Assembly (NCBI GenBank): GCA_020717985.1
Contig: DYDH01000001.1
Location: forward strand, 63,119 to 99,837
From: Herpetosiphon sp.
GTDB taxonomy: Bacteria > Chloroflexota > Anaerolineae > Anaerolineales > Villigracilaceae
Direction of reading: 5' to 3'
DNA: 36,719 nt
The notes under the pieces were generated by a model. That model saw nothing but the letters and a program-made list of their open reading frames with translations. It was not told the origin of the DNA and did no database searches. Positions within the stretch are counted from its first letter, which is position 1; each line of letters opens with the position of its first letter. The position numbers were made by a program, and so were the translations under genes. Positions 8,092 to 16,178 of the stretch are shown piece after piece.

Positions 8092-8570
8092 AAATTCAAT
8101 CCTTTGCAAATGAGGGTGAGAATATCCTGCGGTGCATTTGTAATATCAATTGTCAGTGCGCTTTGCGGTTCTTCAAGAGTATTAAATTGACCATCCAACA
8201 TGTCTGCCGACATGTAATGTCCGGCGCGATTTTGCAGGCGCGGTTTTATTTGTTCGTATGTACCTTGGAGATGAACAAATTTTACATGCTCATTTATTTT
8301 CAAAATATCGCGATATGAGTTTTTCAATGCGGAGCAGGCAAGGATGATCGACGTATTTTGCCGAATATTTTGGGCGATCAATTCTTTCAGCGAGATTAAC
8401 CAGTCTGCGCGGTCTTCGTCTGTCAGCGCAATGCCTTGAGACATTTTTGCGCGATTTGATTCTGAATGAAAATCGTCTGCATCGTAAAAATCCCAGCCGA
8501 GTTCGTTGGCCAAAAGCGAACCAATTGTGGTCTTGCCGGAACCCGCAACACCCATAATGATGATGACCAT
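8088..8570 (-). CDS. gntK: Gluconokinase (GntK type)
   Basis: A 160-residue P-loop kinase phosphorylating D-gluconate to 6-phosphogluconate, feeding the pentose phosphate or Entner-Doudoroff pathway. The Walker A GVAGSGKTT is at residues 7-15, followed by YDADDFHSESNRAKMSQGIALT, the classical GntK signature with DDFH and the KM-x-GIPLT-like segment. LACSALKNSYRDIL and VHLQGTYEQIKPRL complete the family pattern. The start at 8570 is preferred over 8609 because the protein then begins directly at strand beta-1. There is an ATGA overlap with the downstream deacylase gene. No gluconate permease or dehydrogenase is nearby. Confidence 0.9.
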   Translation of the reverse strand: MVIIIMGVAGSGKTTIGSLLANELGWDFYDADDFHSESNRAKMSQGIALTDEDRADWLISLKELIAQNIRQNTSIILACSALKNSYRDILKINEHVKFVHLQGTYEQIKPRLQNRAGHYMSADMLDGQFNTLEEPQSALTIDITNAPQDILTLICKGLNL

Positions 8571-8589
8571 CGCCGTTCTACTTCTCCAG

Positions 8590-8907
8590 CTACATACGAA
8601 GGATTGCAATCACGGCAAGAATAATTAAAATCGTTAGGAAATTTATGCCAACATTGATTCCTGCCACATTCCAAAATCGAGGGGTGACTTCAGTGTGACG
8701 GGACTTTATGAAGACCCAACTTGCGCCCGTGGAAAGTGCGATGCTGAGTCCGATCACCAGAAGCGCGAAAACAATAAGGATGGGCGTCGCTGCTGATTCA
8801 GAAAAACCATTAAGCGCAACGAGCATCATCAAGCCGCCTCCCGCGCCGCATGTTGCAAGCACGATAGTGGATGTGATGAAGGCGATTATTATAATGAGCC
8901 AATTCAT
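8590..8907 (-). CDS. Small membrane protein, unknown function
   Basis: A 105-residue hydrophobic protein with three predicted membrane helices, near residues 3-30 (with a Gly-rich GAGGG), 42-68 and 84-104. No family recognised. It starts 10 bases after the transporter stop and ends 19 bases before the gluconokinase start, so it is inside the operon. The small size and lack of charged motifs suggest an accessory membrane protein, but this is only inference. Confidence 0.7.
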   Translation of the reverse strand: MNWLIIIIAFITSTIVLATCGAGGGLMMLVALNGFSESAATPILIVFALLVIGLSIALSTGASWVFIKSRHTEVTPRFWNVAGINVGINFLTILIILAVIAILRM

Positions 8908-8917
8908 GTGTATCTCC

Positions 8918-9841
8918 TTATGTGGATGTTCGGGATGCGAGATAAATACCCGTCAAAATAAATACTCCGCCAATCAGCACCGCAAGGGTTGGCGTTTCCT
9001 GCAAAATAAAGAATGCCAATATCGCAGACCCAATGGGTTCGCCAAGTGTGGTCACCGCGACAAAGGTGGCGGGCATATATTTTAATGCCCAATTGTATGT
9101 GGAATGCCCGATCAATTGCGGAATTGCCGCAAGCAAAAATATCCAGCCGTAGGTTTTGGGCGCGTAACCAAGCGGAGAACTTCCCGAAGCGAACATAATG
9201 ATGATCAGCGCTACGGCGGCGAAGCCATACACCATGAAAATATATGGGACAAGTGAAATGTTCGCGCGCAATTTTCTGCCGATGATGAGATAACCTGTTA
9301 CTGTCCATGCGCCGACCAAAGCCAGGAAATTGCCAAACATCGCGCGGCCATGCAGGATGTCCTGCAGGGCAGGACAGGATAATCCGCCATTCCACGTACA
9401 CGCATCAGACAACCCGATAATTGTCCCGCCTGCGAGTGACAGCGCCAACCCGATTATGGCTGTGCGCGCAAGATGTTCCTTTAATAACACTGGCGAGAGC
9501 AACGCCACCCAAAGCGGTCCCGTGCTTACAAACACCACTGAACTTGCCACGCTGGTATATTCAAGAGACGATATCCATGTGGCAAAGTGCAAGGCGAGAA
9601 AAATGCCCGAGAAAGCGCCGAGCATGACCTCGTTAAGTGTGAAGCGTTTTAATTCCTCCCGATGTTTGGCGAACACAATCGGCGCAAGGATCAGGGTCGC
9701 AAAGGTCAATCGTAAAGCTGCGATCACCAGCGAAGGCGCGCCGTCATTTTGTGCAAAACGAATAAAGATACTTGCAGTGGAGACTGCAAGTATGGCGATC
9801 AGGATTGCAAAGGGAAGCAGGGGCTGGGTGCGTTGATTCAT
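8918..9841 (-). CDS. EamA/DMT family transporter
   Basis: A 307-residue integral membrane protein with about ten hydrophobic helices arranged as two EamA repeats. The first repeat contains TASIFIRFAQNDGAPSLVIA and the second STYNWALKYMPATFVAVTTL, EPIGSAILAFFILQE. These are typical of drug/metabolite transporters of the 10-TMS RhaT/YdcZ-like group that export amino acids or metabolites. The ATG at 9841 (MNQRTQPLLPF) is chosen over 9880, since it gives a normal short N-terminus. It is the first gene of the five-gene minus-strand operon; the substrate is not predictable. The gene faces away from a palindromic promoter region at 9874-9906. Confidence 0.85.
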   Translation of the reverse strand: MNQRTQPLLPFAILIAILAVSTASIFIRFAQNDGAPSLVIAALRLTFATLILAPIVFAKHREELKRFTLNEVMLGAFSGIFLALHFATWISSLEYTSVASSVVFVSTGPLWVALLSPVLLKEHLARTAIIGLALSLAGGTIIGLSDACTWNGGLSCPALQDILHGRAMFGNFLALVGAWTVTGYLIIGRKLRANISLVPYIFMVYGFAAVALIIIMFASGSSPLGYAPKTYGWIFLLAAIPQLIGHSTYNWALKYMPATFVAVTTLGEPIGSAILAFFILQETPTLAVLIGGVFILTGIYLASRTST

Positions 9842-9873
9842 AATGGCGTAGAGTTTACCGCAAATGACAAAAC

Positions 9874-9906
9874 TTGCCATTCGGCATAAGATATGCTAGT
9901 ATGGCA
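9874..9906 (+). promoter_or_regulatory. Promoter overlapped by a nested palindrome
   Basis: A -35-like TTGCCA (9874-9879) and -10-like TAGTAT (9897-9902) are 17 bases apart. They are embedded in a nested dyad: TGCCAT (9875-9880) with ATGGCA (9901-9906), and inside it GCATA (9884-9888) with TATGC (9892-9896). This is how a repressor operator over a promoter looks. It lies between the divergent EamA transporter gene and the small protein gene at 9936. Confidence 0.5.
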
Positions 9907-9935
9907 CATATACACATCAAAAAGGAGAATGGAAA

Positions 9936-10169
9936 ATGTCTAATATTAAATCTGAGCTTTCGGAATTGGTCGCCAAGAAAGTGGGAATTCCCGCTGACAA
10001 GGCGAAACTGGCCGTGGATGTGGTCTTGAACTTCCTCAAAGAGAAATTGCCGCCCACGATGGCGGGACAAGTGGATGCTGTCCTCGCCGGAAATGTTGAC
10101 CTGAGCGATGGCATTGGGCTTGACGATGCGGCTGGCTTGCTCGGCGGCTTGTTGGGTGGAAAGAAGTAA
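9936..10169 (+). CDS. Small acidic helical protein, DUF2267-like
   Basis: A 77-residue protein with a good ribosome binding site (AAAGGAG about eight bases before the ATG). Residues 1-50 form amphipathic helices with a VVLNFLKEKLPPTMAGQVD segment. This recalls the C-terminal half of DUF2267 proteins, where a helix ends in a K-L-P-P turn. The tail is Gly/Leu rich (GLLGGLLGGKK). There is no signal peptide or membrane segment. It is monocistronic, with its own promoter and terminator, so it is probably expressed at a high or regulated level. Function unknown; the DUF2267 link is a weak resemblance only. Confidence 0.75.
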   Translation: MSNIKSELSELVAKKVGIPADKAKLAVDVVLNFLKEKLPPTMAGQVDAVLAGNVDLSDGIGLDDAAGLLGGLLGGKK

Positions 10170-10182
10170 ATACCCACACTCC

Positions 10183-10223
10183 AAATACCGCTGTGTCCCT
10201 TGTGGATGCGGCGGTATTTTTTT
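10183..10223 (+). terminator. Intrinsic terminator after the small protein gene
   Basis: AAATACCGC (10183-10191) pairs with GCGGTATTT (10211-10219), then continues as a T-run to 10223. The interior can add a few more pairs. Confidence 0.8.
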
Positions 10224-10375
10224 ACCGGTATTTTCAACGTCTTTCGTGAATTATATGATATTTGTATAAAAATTGTCCAAATTCTTGCGGGTATTCCTGG
10301 TTAGGGGTAAAATAAATTTATGTATTCAAAAATTGTAGTACAAATAATATGACCAATTTCAAAGGAGATAAAAAA

Positions 10376-10981
10376 ATGGCTTTCGAACTTCCCAAACTTG
10401 CATATGCGTATGACGCATTAGAGCCGCACATTGATGCGCGCACGATGGAAATCCACCACACCAAACATCACAACACCTACGTTACCAATTTGAACGCGGC
10501 TGTTGAAAAAACACCTGAACTCGCTGGTAAATCACTCGAAACTTTGCTTGGCGATTTGAACGCTGTGCCTGAAGGCGTGCGCATGGTTGTCCGCAATCAT
10601 GGCGGCGGCACACTCAATCACAATTTGTTCTGGGAAGTAATGGGACCCAATGCCGGCGGAGCGCCCAAAGGTGAATTAGCCAAGGCGATTGACGCTTCGT
10701 TTACTTCGTTTGATGCCTTCAAAGTTGAATTCGAAAAAGCCGCCACCACCCGGTTCGGCTCAGGTTGGGCATGGCTCGTAAAGAAGGGCAGTGGGCTCGC
10801 CGTAGTGTCCTCTGCGAACCAGGATAGTCCTCTTTCTGACGGTCTTTCACCGATCATGTGCCTTGATGTCTGGGAACATGCCTATTATCTCAAGTATCAA
10901 AACCGCCGTCCCGATTACATCTCTGCCTGGTGGAATGTAGTCAATTGGGATGCAGTTGCCGCGCGTTATTCAGCGAAGTAA
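10376..10981 (+). CDS. sodA: Superoxide dismutase, Mn type
   Basis: A 201-residue Fe/Mn superoxide dismutase converting superoxide to peroxide and oxygen. Metal ligands are His27 (in [13 protein letters not shown]), His82 (in LNHNLFW), Asp164 and His168 (in [18 protein letters not shown]). Gln149 in SANQDSPL together with Gly at the alternative Gln site (NHGGGTLNH) points to Mn rather than Fe use. There is no export signal, so it is cytoplasmic. The ATG at 10376 follows AAAGGAG closely; an upstream in-frame ATG at 10349 is rejected because it precedes this ribosome binding site. The 150 bases upstream are AT-rich and probably hold its promoter. Metal preference could be cambialistic. Confidence 0.95.
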   Translation: MAFELPKLAYAYDALEPHIDARTMEIHHTKHHNTYVTNLNAAVEKTPELAGKSLETLLGDLNAVPEGVRMVVRNHGGGTLNHNLFWEVMGPNAGGAPKGELAKAIDASFTSFDAFKVEFEKAATTRFGSGWAWLVKKGSGLAVVSSANQDSPLSDGLSPIMCLDVWEHAYYLKYQNRRPDYISAWWNVVNWDAVAARYSAK

Positions 10982-10988
10982 AAAATAA

Positions 10989-11008
10989 GACAGGATATTT
11001 TTCCTGTC
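10989..11008 (+). terminator. Weak hairpin between sodA and ferredoxin
   Basis: GACAGGA (10989-10995) pairs with TCCTGTC (11002-11008). No T-run follows, so it may slow or process the transcript rather than stop it. The ferredoxin gene could still be co-transcribed with sodA. Confidence 0.4.
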
Positions 11009-11057
11009 CAAATTCTGCCTCTCAGATTTTACAAGTATTTACCTGGAGAAATATCCA

Positions 11058-11471
11058 ATGACTCACGTTATTACCAGTTTGTGCGTTCGTGACCGTGGTT
11101 GTATTGAAGTATGTCCTGTTGAGTGCATTGTCCCCGGACAGCCTGTCGCCGAATGGCCTTGGATGTACATTGACCCCGACACCTGCATTGATTGTGGTGC
11201 GTGTGTGCCAGAGTGCCCGTTTGCGGCAATCTATCCTGAAGATGAAGTTCCTGCTGCGTACACAGCCAAAGGCGGCGAGTATATCAGCCAGGTTGGACTC
11301 ACAGGTCACTACGAAGGCTCCAATCATCACGGCGAGGCTGTTGTCCTTGAAGCCACCAGACAACTTGCAGCGGGTGAAACCGTTGACCTTACCCCGGGAA
11401 TCAAAGCCAACAGTGATTTTTTCAAGGCTGGTCCCGGTTATGCCGCCAAAGACAGCGATCAGGGTTCGTAA
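11058..11471 (+). CDS. Ferredoxin with 3Fe-4S/4Fe-4S motifs and a C-terminal extension
   Basis: A 137-residue electron carrier. Residues 1-65 resemble the 7Fe FdxA-type ferredoxins. The first cluster cysteines are C9, C15, C19 and C23 (CIEVCPVECI), and the second is a classical CxxCxxCxxxCP at C43, C46, C49 and C53. The spacing between C9 and C15 is short compared with FdxA. After residue 65 there is a 70-residue extension with His residues (GSNHHGEA) and no further cysteines, which is unusual for a small ferredoxin. It is preceded by GGAG and lies 76 bases behind sodA, suggesting an oxygen or redox response context. The partner enzyme is unknown. Confidence 0.88.
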   Translation: MTHVITSLCVRDRGCIEVCPVECIVPGQPVAEWPWMYIDPDTCIDCGACVPECPFAAIYPEDEVPAAYTAKGGEYISQVGLTGHYEGSNHHGEAVVLEATRQLAAGETVDLTPGIKANSDFFKAGPGYAAKDSDQGS

Positions 11472-11483
11472 CATATCTACAAT

Positions 11484-11515
11484 AAAAAAGGTCAGGCTTA
11501 TGCCTGACCTTTTTT
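11484..11515. terminator. Bidirectional terminator
   Basis: A perfect 14-base stem AAAAAAGGTCAGGC (11484-11497) pairs with GCCTGACCTTTTTT (11502-11515), with a TTAT loop. It separates the ferredoxin gene from the convergent SEDS-PBP gene ending at 11519. Confidence 0.92.
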
Positions 11516-11518
11516 GAT

Positions 11519-13942
11519 TTATTGATTCAGCGCCGCATCAAGGATACTGTCTCCAATATAGTTTGCGAGAAAAACATTATTTTCCTCCAGCGTGACAACC
11601 AGCGCCAGCGGTGTGCCTTTCCAATCAGGCAATGTGCCGGCCAGCAGCCATGTGATGATGTTATCGTCCATGCTTGCCTGTCCGACGTGACTCCAATGAG
11701 ATTTACCTTTCATGAGGAATGATGAAGCCGCATCATTTGCCGCCTCAGCCTGCATCACCTCGATCGGCGTTCCCTCAGCTGACAGCACCACCCATCCTTG
11801 TTCCGGCGTGTTTACAGCTGTAGCAATGCGCGGCACTGGCATAATGCCGTTGTGGCTTAATAATGCCGCCGCGAGGCTTACTTGCAGCGGACTGACTTTC
11901 AAATTTTTCACTGAATGATCCACTGTGTCAAAAGCCACTGGCATATTTAATGCGGGCGCTTGAAACAAACCAAGCCTCTGATAATATGTGTTTAATTCAG
12001 AATCCGTCGGTTGTGCCTCTCCAAACTTTGCACGGATGAGCGGCAGCAGGGCTGTGCCAATTGGATATAAGCCTTGTGTTGCGCGGTTTACCAAAGGCGC
12101 AGATAAATTTTGTGCGAGCGCCTGACCTTCTTTGCTCAACTTGTTCGGGTCATACGTTGGGTGAGAGGCCATGGAAAGGATTTCACCCGTTTCAGCATTC
12201 ATCAAAATAATTGCGCCGGCATGTCCGCCCAATAGCTGATCTGCTTTGGATTGCAAAGCGAGGCTTAAGCTCAAGCGCACATCCAACCCAGGCGGGGGAG
12301 TGCCATAGAGCATATGATCCCACCAAATGAGGCTGGAAGGATTTCCCTGCAAGCCGCGTAGATAATCATCGAGAGTCGCTTCCAAGCCCGCTTGACCATA
12401 CACGGGATGCGTATAGCCAATAATGGGAGCGAGGTCAGGATAAAGATAGATGCGCTGGTAACTTCCGCTTTCGCCTTCAGTAATATTGATGGATTGATTA
12501 TTTCTGTCCAATAATTCGCCGCGCGGCACATAACGATCTGCAATGGAGCGGCGCGGATTGTCTGTGCGGTTGAGTAAATCAGGCGCGCGGATCACTGACC
12601 ACCATGCGCTGGTCACTGCGATGGCGAGGAATCCCAAGGCAAGCGCCCCAGCCAGGAACGTATATGGTTTTGGGTTTTCCAGCGGAGCAGGTTCGTTGTC
12701 TTCCACATTGCTGATCGAAAGCAGGAGAAACAAGGCGATATAGGATGTCAATAATGACGAGCCGCCATAGGAAACAAAGGGCAACGTTACGCCTGTCAGT
12801 GGCAGCAAACGCAAATTCCCGCCAATGATGAGCAGGCTTTGAATGCCAAGATAAGTCACAATGCCGGCCGCCAGGTAGCGGCGGAATCTGTCCATGGCAC
12901 GCAGGGAGGCGATCAAACCTCGGGCGAGAATCAACCAGATGAGGACGAGCAGGCCTATCGTCCCGACAAGCCCCGTTTCTTCCGCAATAGCTGCAAAGAT
13001 AAAATCCGAAATGGCTACAGGGACGAGAAGCGGACTCCCTATGCCAATGCCACGCCCGATGATTCCTCCATTGGCAACGGCAAGAAGCGATTGCACGATC
13101 TGATAGGATTTGCCCGTAGGGTCCGCCCACGGATCAAGCCAGCCTTCCACGCGAACGTGAATGATGTCAATGAAAAAATATCCCATCACCAATGCGGCAG
13201 TCAAAAACAGGGTTGCGCTCAATAAAACACGCCGTTTGCCTGTGTACAGGAAGATGAAAACAGTGAAAATACAAATAAAAATGGAAGCGGTACCGAGGTC
13301 GCGCTGTACGAGCAGGAGCAAAAGCGCAAGTCCGGTGACGACCAGGGTTGGTATCAGCAGAGGCAGGGATGATAAACGAATATTGATACGGTCTGCGAGA
13401 TATGCAGAAAGGTATATGACTAATAATAACTTGAGCGGCTCGGAAGGTTGAAAGTAAACGCCGCAGCAGCCAAGCCATAAGCGTGGTCCTATTCCAAGTG
13501 GATTCGTGCCGAAGAGCAGTGTGAGCGCGGTGATGAACAATCCGCTGCTGAGCAGTACATATTTATAGCGTTTAAGAAAGTTGAAGATTATTTGCTGGGC
13601 AGATATAGCCAGAATAAAGATGATAACGCATATGCAAAGCCACATTGTCTGGCGTATGCCAAATTCTTCATCCAAACGCCAGATGGTAAGCAAGCCCCAG
13701 CCGCTGAGCAATGCCGCGGCAGGCAATAGATAAGGGTCTCGTTCCGGTAAATGTTTGACGGTTGCGCGGTGGGCAAAGGTTATTAACACACCCCAAACAA
13801 GGAATCCCGCCCAATGTAAAAGCCTATAATCCACATCCCAGGTGCGTTCGCGCACAGCAGGCGATAGCGTGAGGATCGTGGATTGAATAAAGAGAAATAA
13901 TGCCGCCCAACGCAAAAGGAGGCTTTGGGTTTTGTCATGCAT
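11519..13942 (-). CDS. FtsW/RodA (SEDS) polymerase fused to a degenerate penicillin-binding domain
   Basis: An 807-residue fusion. Residues 1-415 are a SEDS glycosyltransferase that polymerises lipid II. They have about ten membrane helices, YFQPSEPLKLLL (about 163-174), VQRDLGTAS (about 212-220), ISDFIFAAIAEETGL with the catalytic-type Asp near 313, and LPFVSYGGSS near 388-397. A linker helix at 428-450 leads to a class B PBP module starting with PRGELLDRNN (about 473-482). The transpeptidase motifs are lost: where SxxK should be the sequence is YPIGTALLP (about 626-634), and the KTG region reads SHVGQASM (about 751-758). The PBP part is therefore probably a structural or activating partner, not an enzyme. 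It is the last gene of the FHA operon. Confidence 0.9.
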   Translation of the reverse strand: MHDKTQSLLLRWAALFLFIQSTILTLSPAVRERTWDVDYRLLHWAGFLVWGVLITFAHRATVKHLPERDPYLLPAAALLSGWGLLTIWRLDEEFGIRQTMWLCICVIIFILAISAQQIIFNFLKRYKYVLLSSGLFITALTLLFGTNPLGIGPRLWLGCCGVYFQPSEPLKLLLVIYLSAYLADRINIRLSSLPLLIPTLVVTGLALLLLLVQRDLGTASIFICIFTVFIFLYTGKRRVLLSATLFLTAALVMGYFFIDIIHVRVEGWLDPWADPTGKSYQIVQSLLAVANGGIIGRGIGIGSPLLVPVAISDFIFAAIAEETGLVGTIGLLVLIWLILARGLIASLRAMDRFRRYLAAGIVTYLGIQSLLIIGGNLRLLPLTGVTLPFVSYGGSSLLTSYIALFLLLSISNVEDNEPAPLENPKPYTFLAGALALGFLAIAVTSAWWSVIRAPDLLNRTDNPRRSIADRYVPRGELLDRNNQSINITEGESGSYQRIYLYPDLAPIIGYTHPVYGQAGLEATLDDYLRGLQGNPSSLIWWDHMLYGTPPPGLDVRLSLSLALQSKADQLLGGHAGAIILMNAETGEILSMASHPTYDPNKLSKEGQALAQNLSAPLVNRATQGLYPIGTALLPLIRAKFGEAQPTDSELNTYYQRLGLFQAPALNMPVAFDTVDHSVKNLKVSPLQVSLAAALLSHNGIMPVPRIATAVNTPEQGWVVLSAEGTPIEVMQAEAANDAASSFLMKGKSHWSHVGQASMDDNIITWLLAGTLPDWKGTPLALVVTLEENNVFLANYIGDSILDAALNQ

Positions 13943-14008
13943 GGTTGAAGGATGAATGATGAAGCATGTTGCAGATGAGCGGGCGGCACAGCAAATCCCG
14001 GAGGGATA

Positions 14009-14875
14009 TCATTTTAGATATTTGCCGACTAATAGGTCGAGCTTATTGCGTGTTTCGGCTGGGATAACCTTGGGGTCTGTGATCAAGGCTGTGGCTAGCG
14101 CTTGTCCACATTCGCAGGAACGTTCAGATTTTGATCCGCGTATCAGGTTGCGAATGGCTTCCTGCGCTATTTGCGTGTTTTTGTTAAGGGTTTGGATGAC
14201 CATGTCCAAGGTCACAGGCGATTCGCTTTCATGCCAAACATCGTAGTCGGTGACATGCGCCATGGTTGCGTAACACATTTCTGCTTCACGGGCGAGAAAA
14301 GCCTCGGGAGCGGCCGTCATGCCGATGATGGACATGTCCCATGCGCGAAAGGCGTGTGATTCCGCTCTAGTGGAAAAGCGCGGACCTTCTATCACAATGA
14401 AAGAACCGCCGCGATGTGTGGTCGCGCCTGTTTCACGCACCGCCGTTTCCACCACGTTTGAAAGGTCTGTGCAAAACGGGTCGGCAACGCCTACATGCGC
14501 CACCATGCCTTCGCCAAAGAAGGATCGAATACGGTTTTTGGTGTTATCGAAGATGTTATCTGGAATAACAATATGACCCGGGGCATAATCTTCGCGCAAT
14601 GAGCCGCAGGCGCTGATGCTGATGACGCGTTCCACGCTGAGCGATTTCAAGGCATAAATATTTGCGCGATACGGAACCTCACTTGGTGTGATGTGATGTC
14701 CTTTTCCATGCCGCGCGAGGAATGCTACGCGCGTATTTTCCAATGTGCCGACCACAATGGGCGCACTGGGTCTTCCAAATGGAGTATCCACGTTATATTC
14801 TTTTGTATCTTTCAAGCCCTCCATGTGGTATAAACCGGAGCCACCAATGACTGCGATGGATACTTTTTCTGTCAT
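14009..14875 (-). CDS. mtnP: S-methyl-5'-thioadenosine phosphorylase
   Basis: A 288-residue member of the PNP/MTAP family, splitting methylthioadenosine into adenine and methylthioribose-1-phosphate for methionine salvage. Visible features are IGGSGLYHMEG at the start, TPFGRPSAPIVVG, the phosphate-site RHGKGHHITPSEVPYRANI, EGPRFSTRAES, GMTAAPEAFLARE and TDYDVWHE. The TDYDxW sequence favours 6-amino-purine (MTA) over guanosine-type substrates. The start at 14875 gives an ATGA overlap with the upstream FHA gene; an ATG at 14953 lies inside that gene. It sits between FHA genes and the SEDS-PBP gene, a metabolic gene inserted into a cell-wall operon. The C-terminal CEC pair (CECGQ) is typical of the bacterial enzymes. 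Confidence 0.93.
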   Translation of the reverse strand: MTEKVSIAVIGGSGLYHMEGLKDTKEYNVDTPFGRPSAPIVVGTLENTRVAFLARHGKGHHITPSEVPYRANIYALKSLSVERVISISACGSLREDYAPGHIVIPDNIFDNTKNRIRSFFGEGMVAHVGVADPFCTDLSNVVETAVRETGATTHRGGSFIVIEGPRFSTRAESHAFRAWDMSIIGMTAAPEAFLAREAEMCYATMAHVTDYDVWHESESPVTLDMVIQTLNKNTQIAQEAIRNLIRGSKSERSCECGQALATALITDPKVIPAETRNKLDLLVGKYLK

Positions 14876-15342
14876 CTTTGTTTCTCCAATCTTTGTGTGG
14901 GCGATACAAGAGTGTTTGTTGAAAGATTCACGATCAGCCGTGTGTCGCCGCATTGTATTTCATCCCCGGCGGTTAGTACAGTAGGCATGGTTATTGCCAT
15001 TTGGTTAAGAGTTGTGCCATTTGTGGATAAAAGGTCTTCCACCCACCATTGGTTGTGATGATAGGATAATTGTGCGTGACGGGTGGATACGGTATCGTCA
15101 ACAAGAGGGATGTCGCAACCGGGGTCGCGTCCAAGTGTGATCTCGGGCTGGCTGAAATTTTTTAGAATGGATGCGGCTTGTCCATGACGGATCGAGAGGT
15201 TGATTCCCGGAACACGACGGTTTGCAAGCGAGAAGCTCTGTCTTCGTATTTCCCGCCATAACACCAGTAAGGACCAGCCTAGAAAGCCGTACAGGGCAAA
15301 CGCCAGAAAGAGGCGCAAGGCTAGTATGATTGCGCCGCTCAT
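14872..15342 (-). CDS. Membrane-anchored FHA protein (FhaB-like)
   Basis: A 156-residue protein with an N-terminal membrane helix (about 5-30) and one FHA domain (about 65-140). FHA landmarks are TLGRDPGCDIPL, TVSTRHAQL (phosphothreonine-binding Ser/Arg/His) and LLSTNGTTLN. FHA domains read phospho-Thr made by Ser/Thr kinases. The layout (helix plus FHA) and the neighbours match actinobacterial FhaB/FipA, which links kinases to cell-wall synthesis. It is one base from the FhaA-like gene and overlaps mtnP by four bases. The kinase writing its ligand is not in this operon. Confidence 0.88.
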   Translation of the reverse strand: MSGAIILALRLFLAFALYGFLGWSLLVLWREIRRQSFSLANRRVPGINLSIRHGQAASILKNFSQPEITLGRDPGCDIPLVDDTVSTRHAQLSYHHNQWWVEDLLSTNGTTLNQMAITMPTVLTAGDEIQCGDTRLIVNLSTNTLVSPTQRLEKQR

Positions 15343-15343
15343 T

Positions 15344-16162
15344 TCATTTTCTCTTGAATTTGGCTGTGGAGTGATCTTTTAATAGCGCAGTTGGTCTATC
15401 TGTTGTGGCGTTTGGCAGGGGCGCTGTAACTTTCAGGTCTGGGCGGGGAGGTGGATTATCCTGCCCAAATATAAGCGCCACACCTGCCAGCGAAATCACA
15501 TCGCCGGGATAAAGCACCGTCTGACTGGCGCGTTGCCCGTTCACAAAGGTTCCCCCGGTGGAGTTCAAGTCGAACACAACAAATCTACCTTTGATCGCGC
15601 GTAACTGGGCATGGTTACGTGAGACGCGCGGGTCATCAATAACGAGTTGATTATCCAGCCTGCGACCAATGTTAATTACAGGGAGCTTTAGAGGAAATAC
15701 CTTTACCCCTTCCACGATCAAAAAGGCGTTTTCGGGTAATTTACTGTAATCCTCAAGTTTGCCGGTATCAAGGGGGCTTGCATTTGTTTCAGCCATAGTT
15801 TCAATCCGATGGGATGCCACAATCTGAGCATCACTAAAAGAAAGCTTTTCATCTGTTGCAATAGTGATTGTGGGGGATATTGTAATCCGAAACCCTGCTT
15901 CCTGCGTCACTGTGGTGATGGAATGTAATAAGATTGCAAGTAATTGCTGGTCCTGCCATTTCACAGCTTCGTCAGGGTGCATGATCAAAGCGTATATATT
16001 TGGCGCAGCCATTGAACCATCTTCCAGCGTGGTGGCGTTGAGTTGGATTGCCGCCGCCAGTTTCTGAACGATCACGTCCTCCACTTTTCTGCCGGGCAGG
16101 ATATTTAGCAGATCCACTTCGATGAGGGATTGCAATCGCGCTTCAAGTTCTTGCAGGTTCAT
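15344..16162 (-). CDS. FhaA-like protein, DUF3662 plus FHA domain
   Basis: A 272-residue cytoplasmic protein. Residues 1-125 resemble the N-terminal DUF3662 domain of FhaA (LEARLQSLIE, the PGRKVEDVIVQKLAAAI helix, and a segment carrying IYALIMHPDEA). Residues about 165-245 are an FHA domain: INIGRRLDNQLVIDD, RVSRNHAQLRA and DLNSTGGTFVNGQ. In actinobacteria FhaA binds the phosphorylated pseudokinase region of the lipid II flippase and controls peptidoglycan precursor supply. The tail is basic and short. It lies 16 bases behind the zinc-ribbon gene and one base ahead of the FhaB-like gene. The domain assignment is good, the partner is inferred. Confidence 0.85.
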   Translation of the reverse strand: MNLQELEARLQSLIEVDLLNILPGRKVEDVIVQKLAAAIQLNATTLEDGSMAAPNIYALIMHPDEAVKWQDQQLLAILLHSITTVTQEAGFRITISPTITIATDEKLSFSDAQIVASHRIETMAETNASPLDTGKLEDYSKLPENAFLIVEGVKVFPLKLPVINIGRRLDNQLVIDDPRVSRNHAQLRAIKGRFVVFDLNSTGGTFVNGQRASQTVLYPGDVISLAGVALIFGQDNPPPRPDLKVTAPLPNATTDRPTALLKDHSTAKFKRK

Positions 16163-16178
16163 GCTTGCTCGGAAAAAA

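Noticed and set aside
12579-13130. 183-residue frame inside the SEDS-PBP gene
   Set aside because: Same-strand alternate frame rich in Arg, Cys and His, typical of shadow translation of a membrane protein gene.
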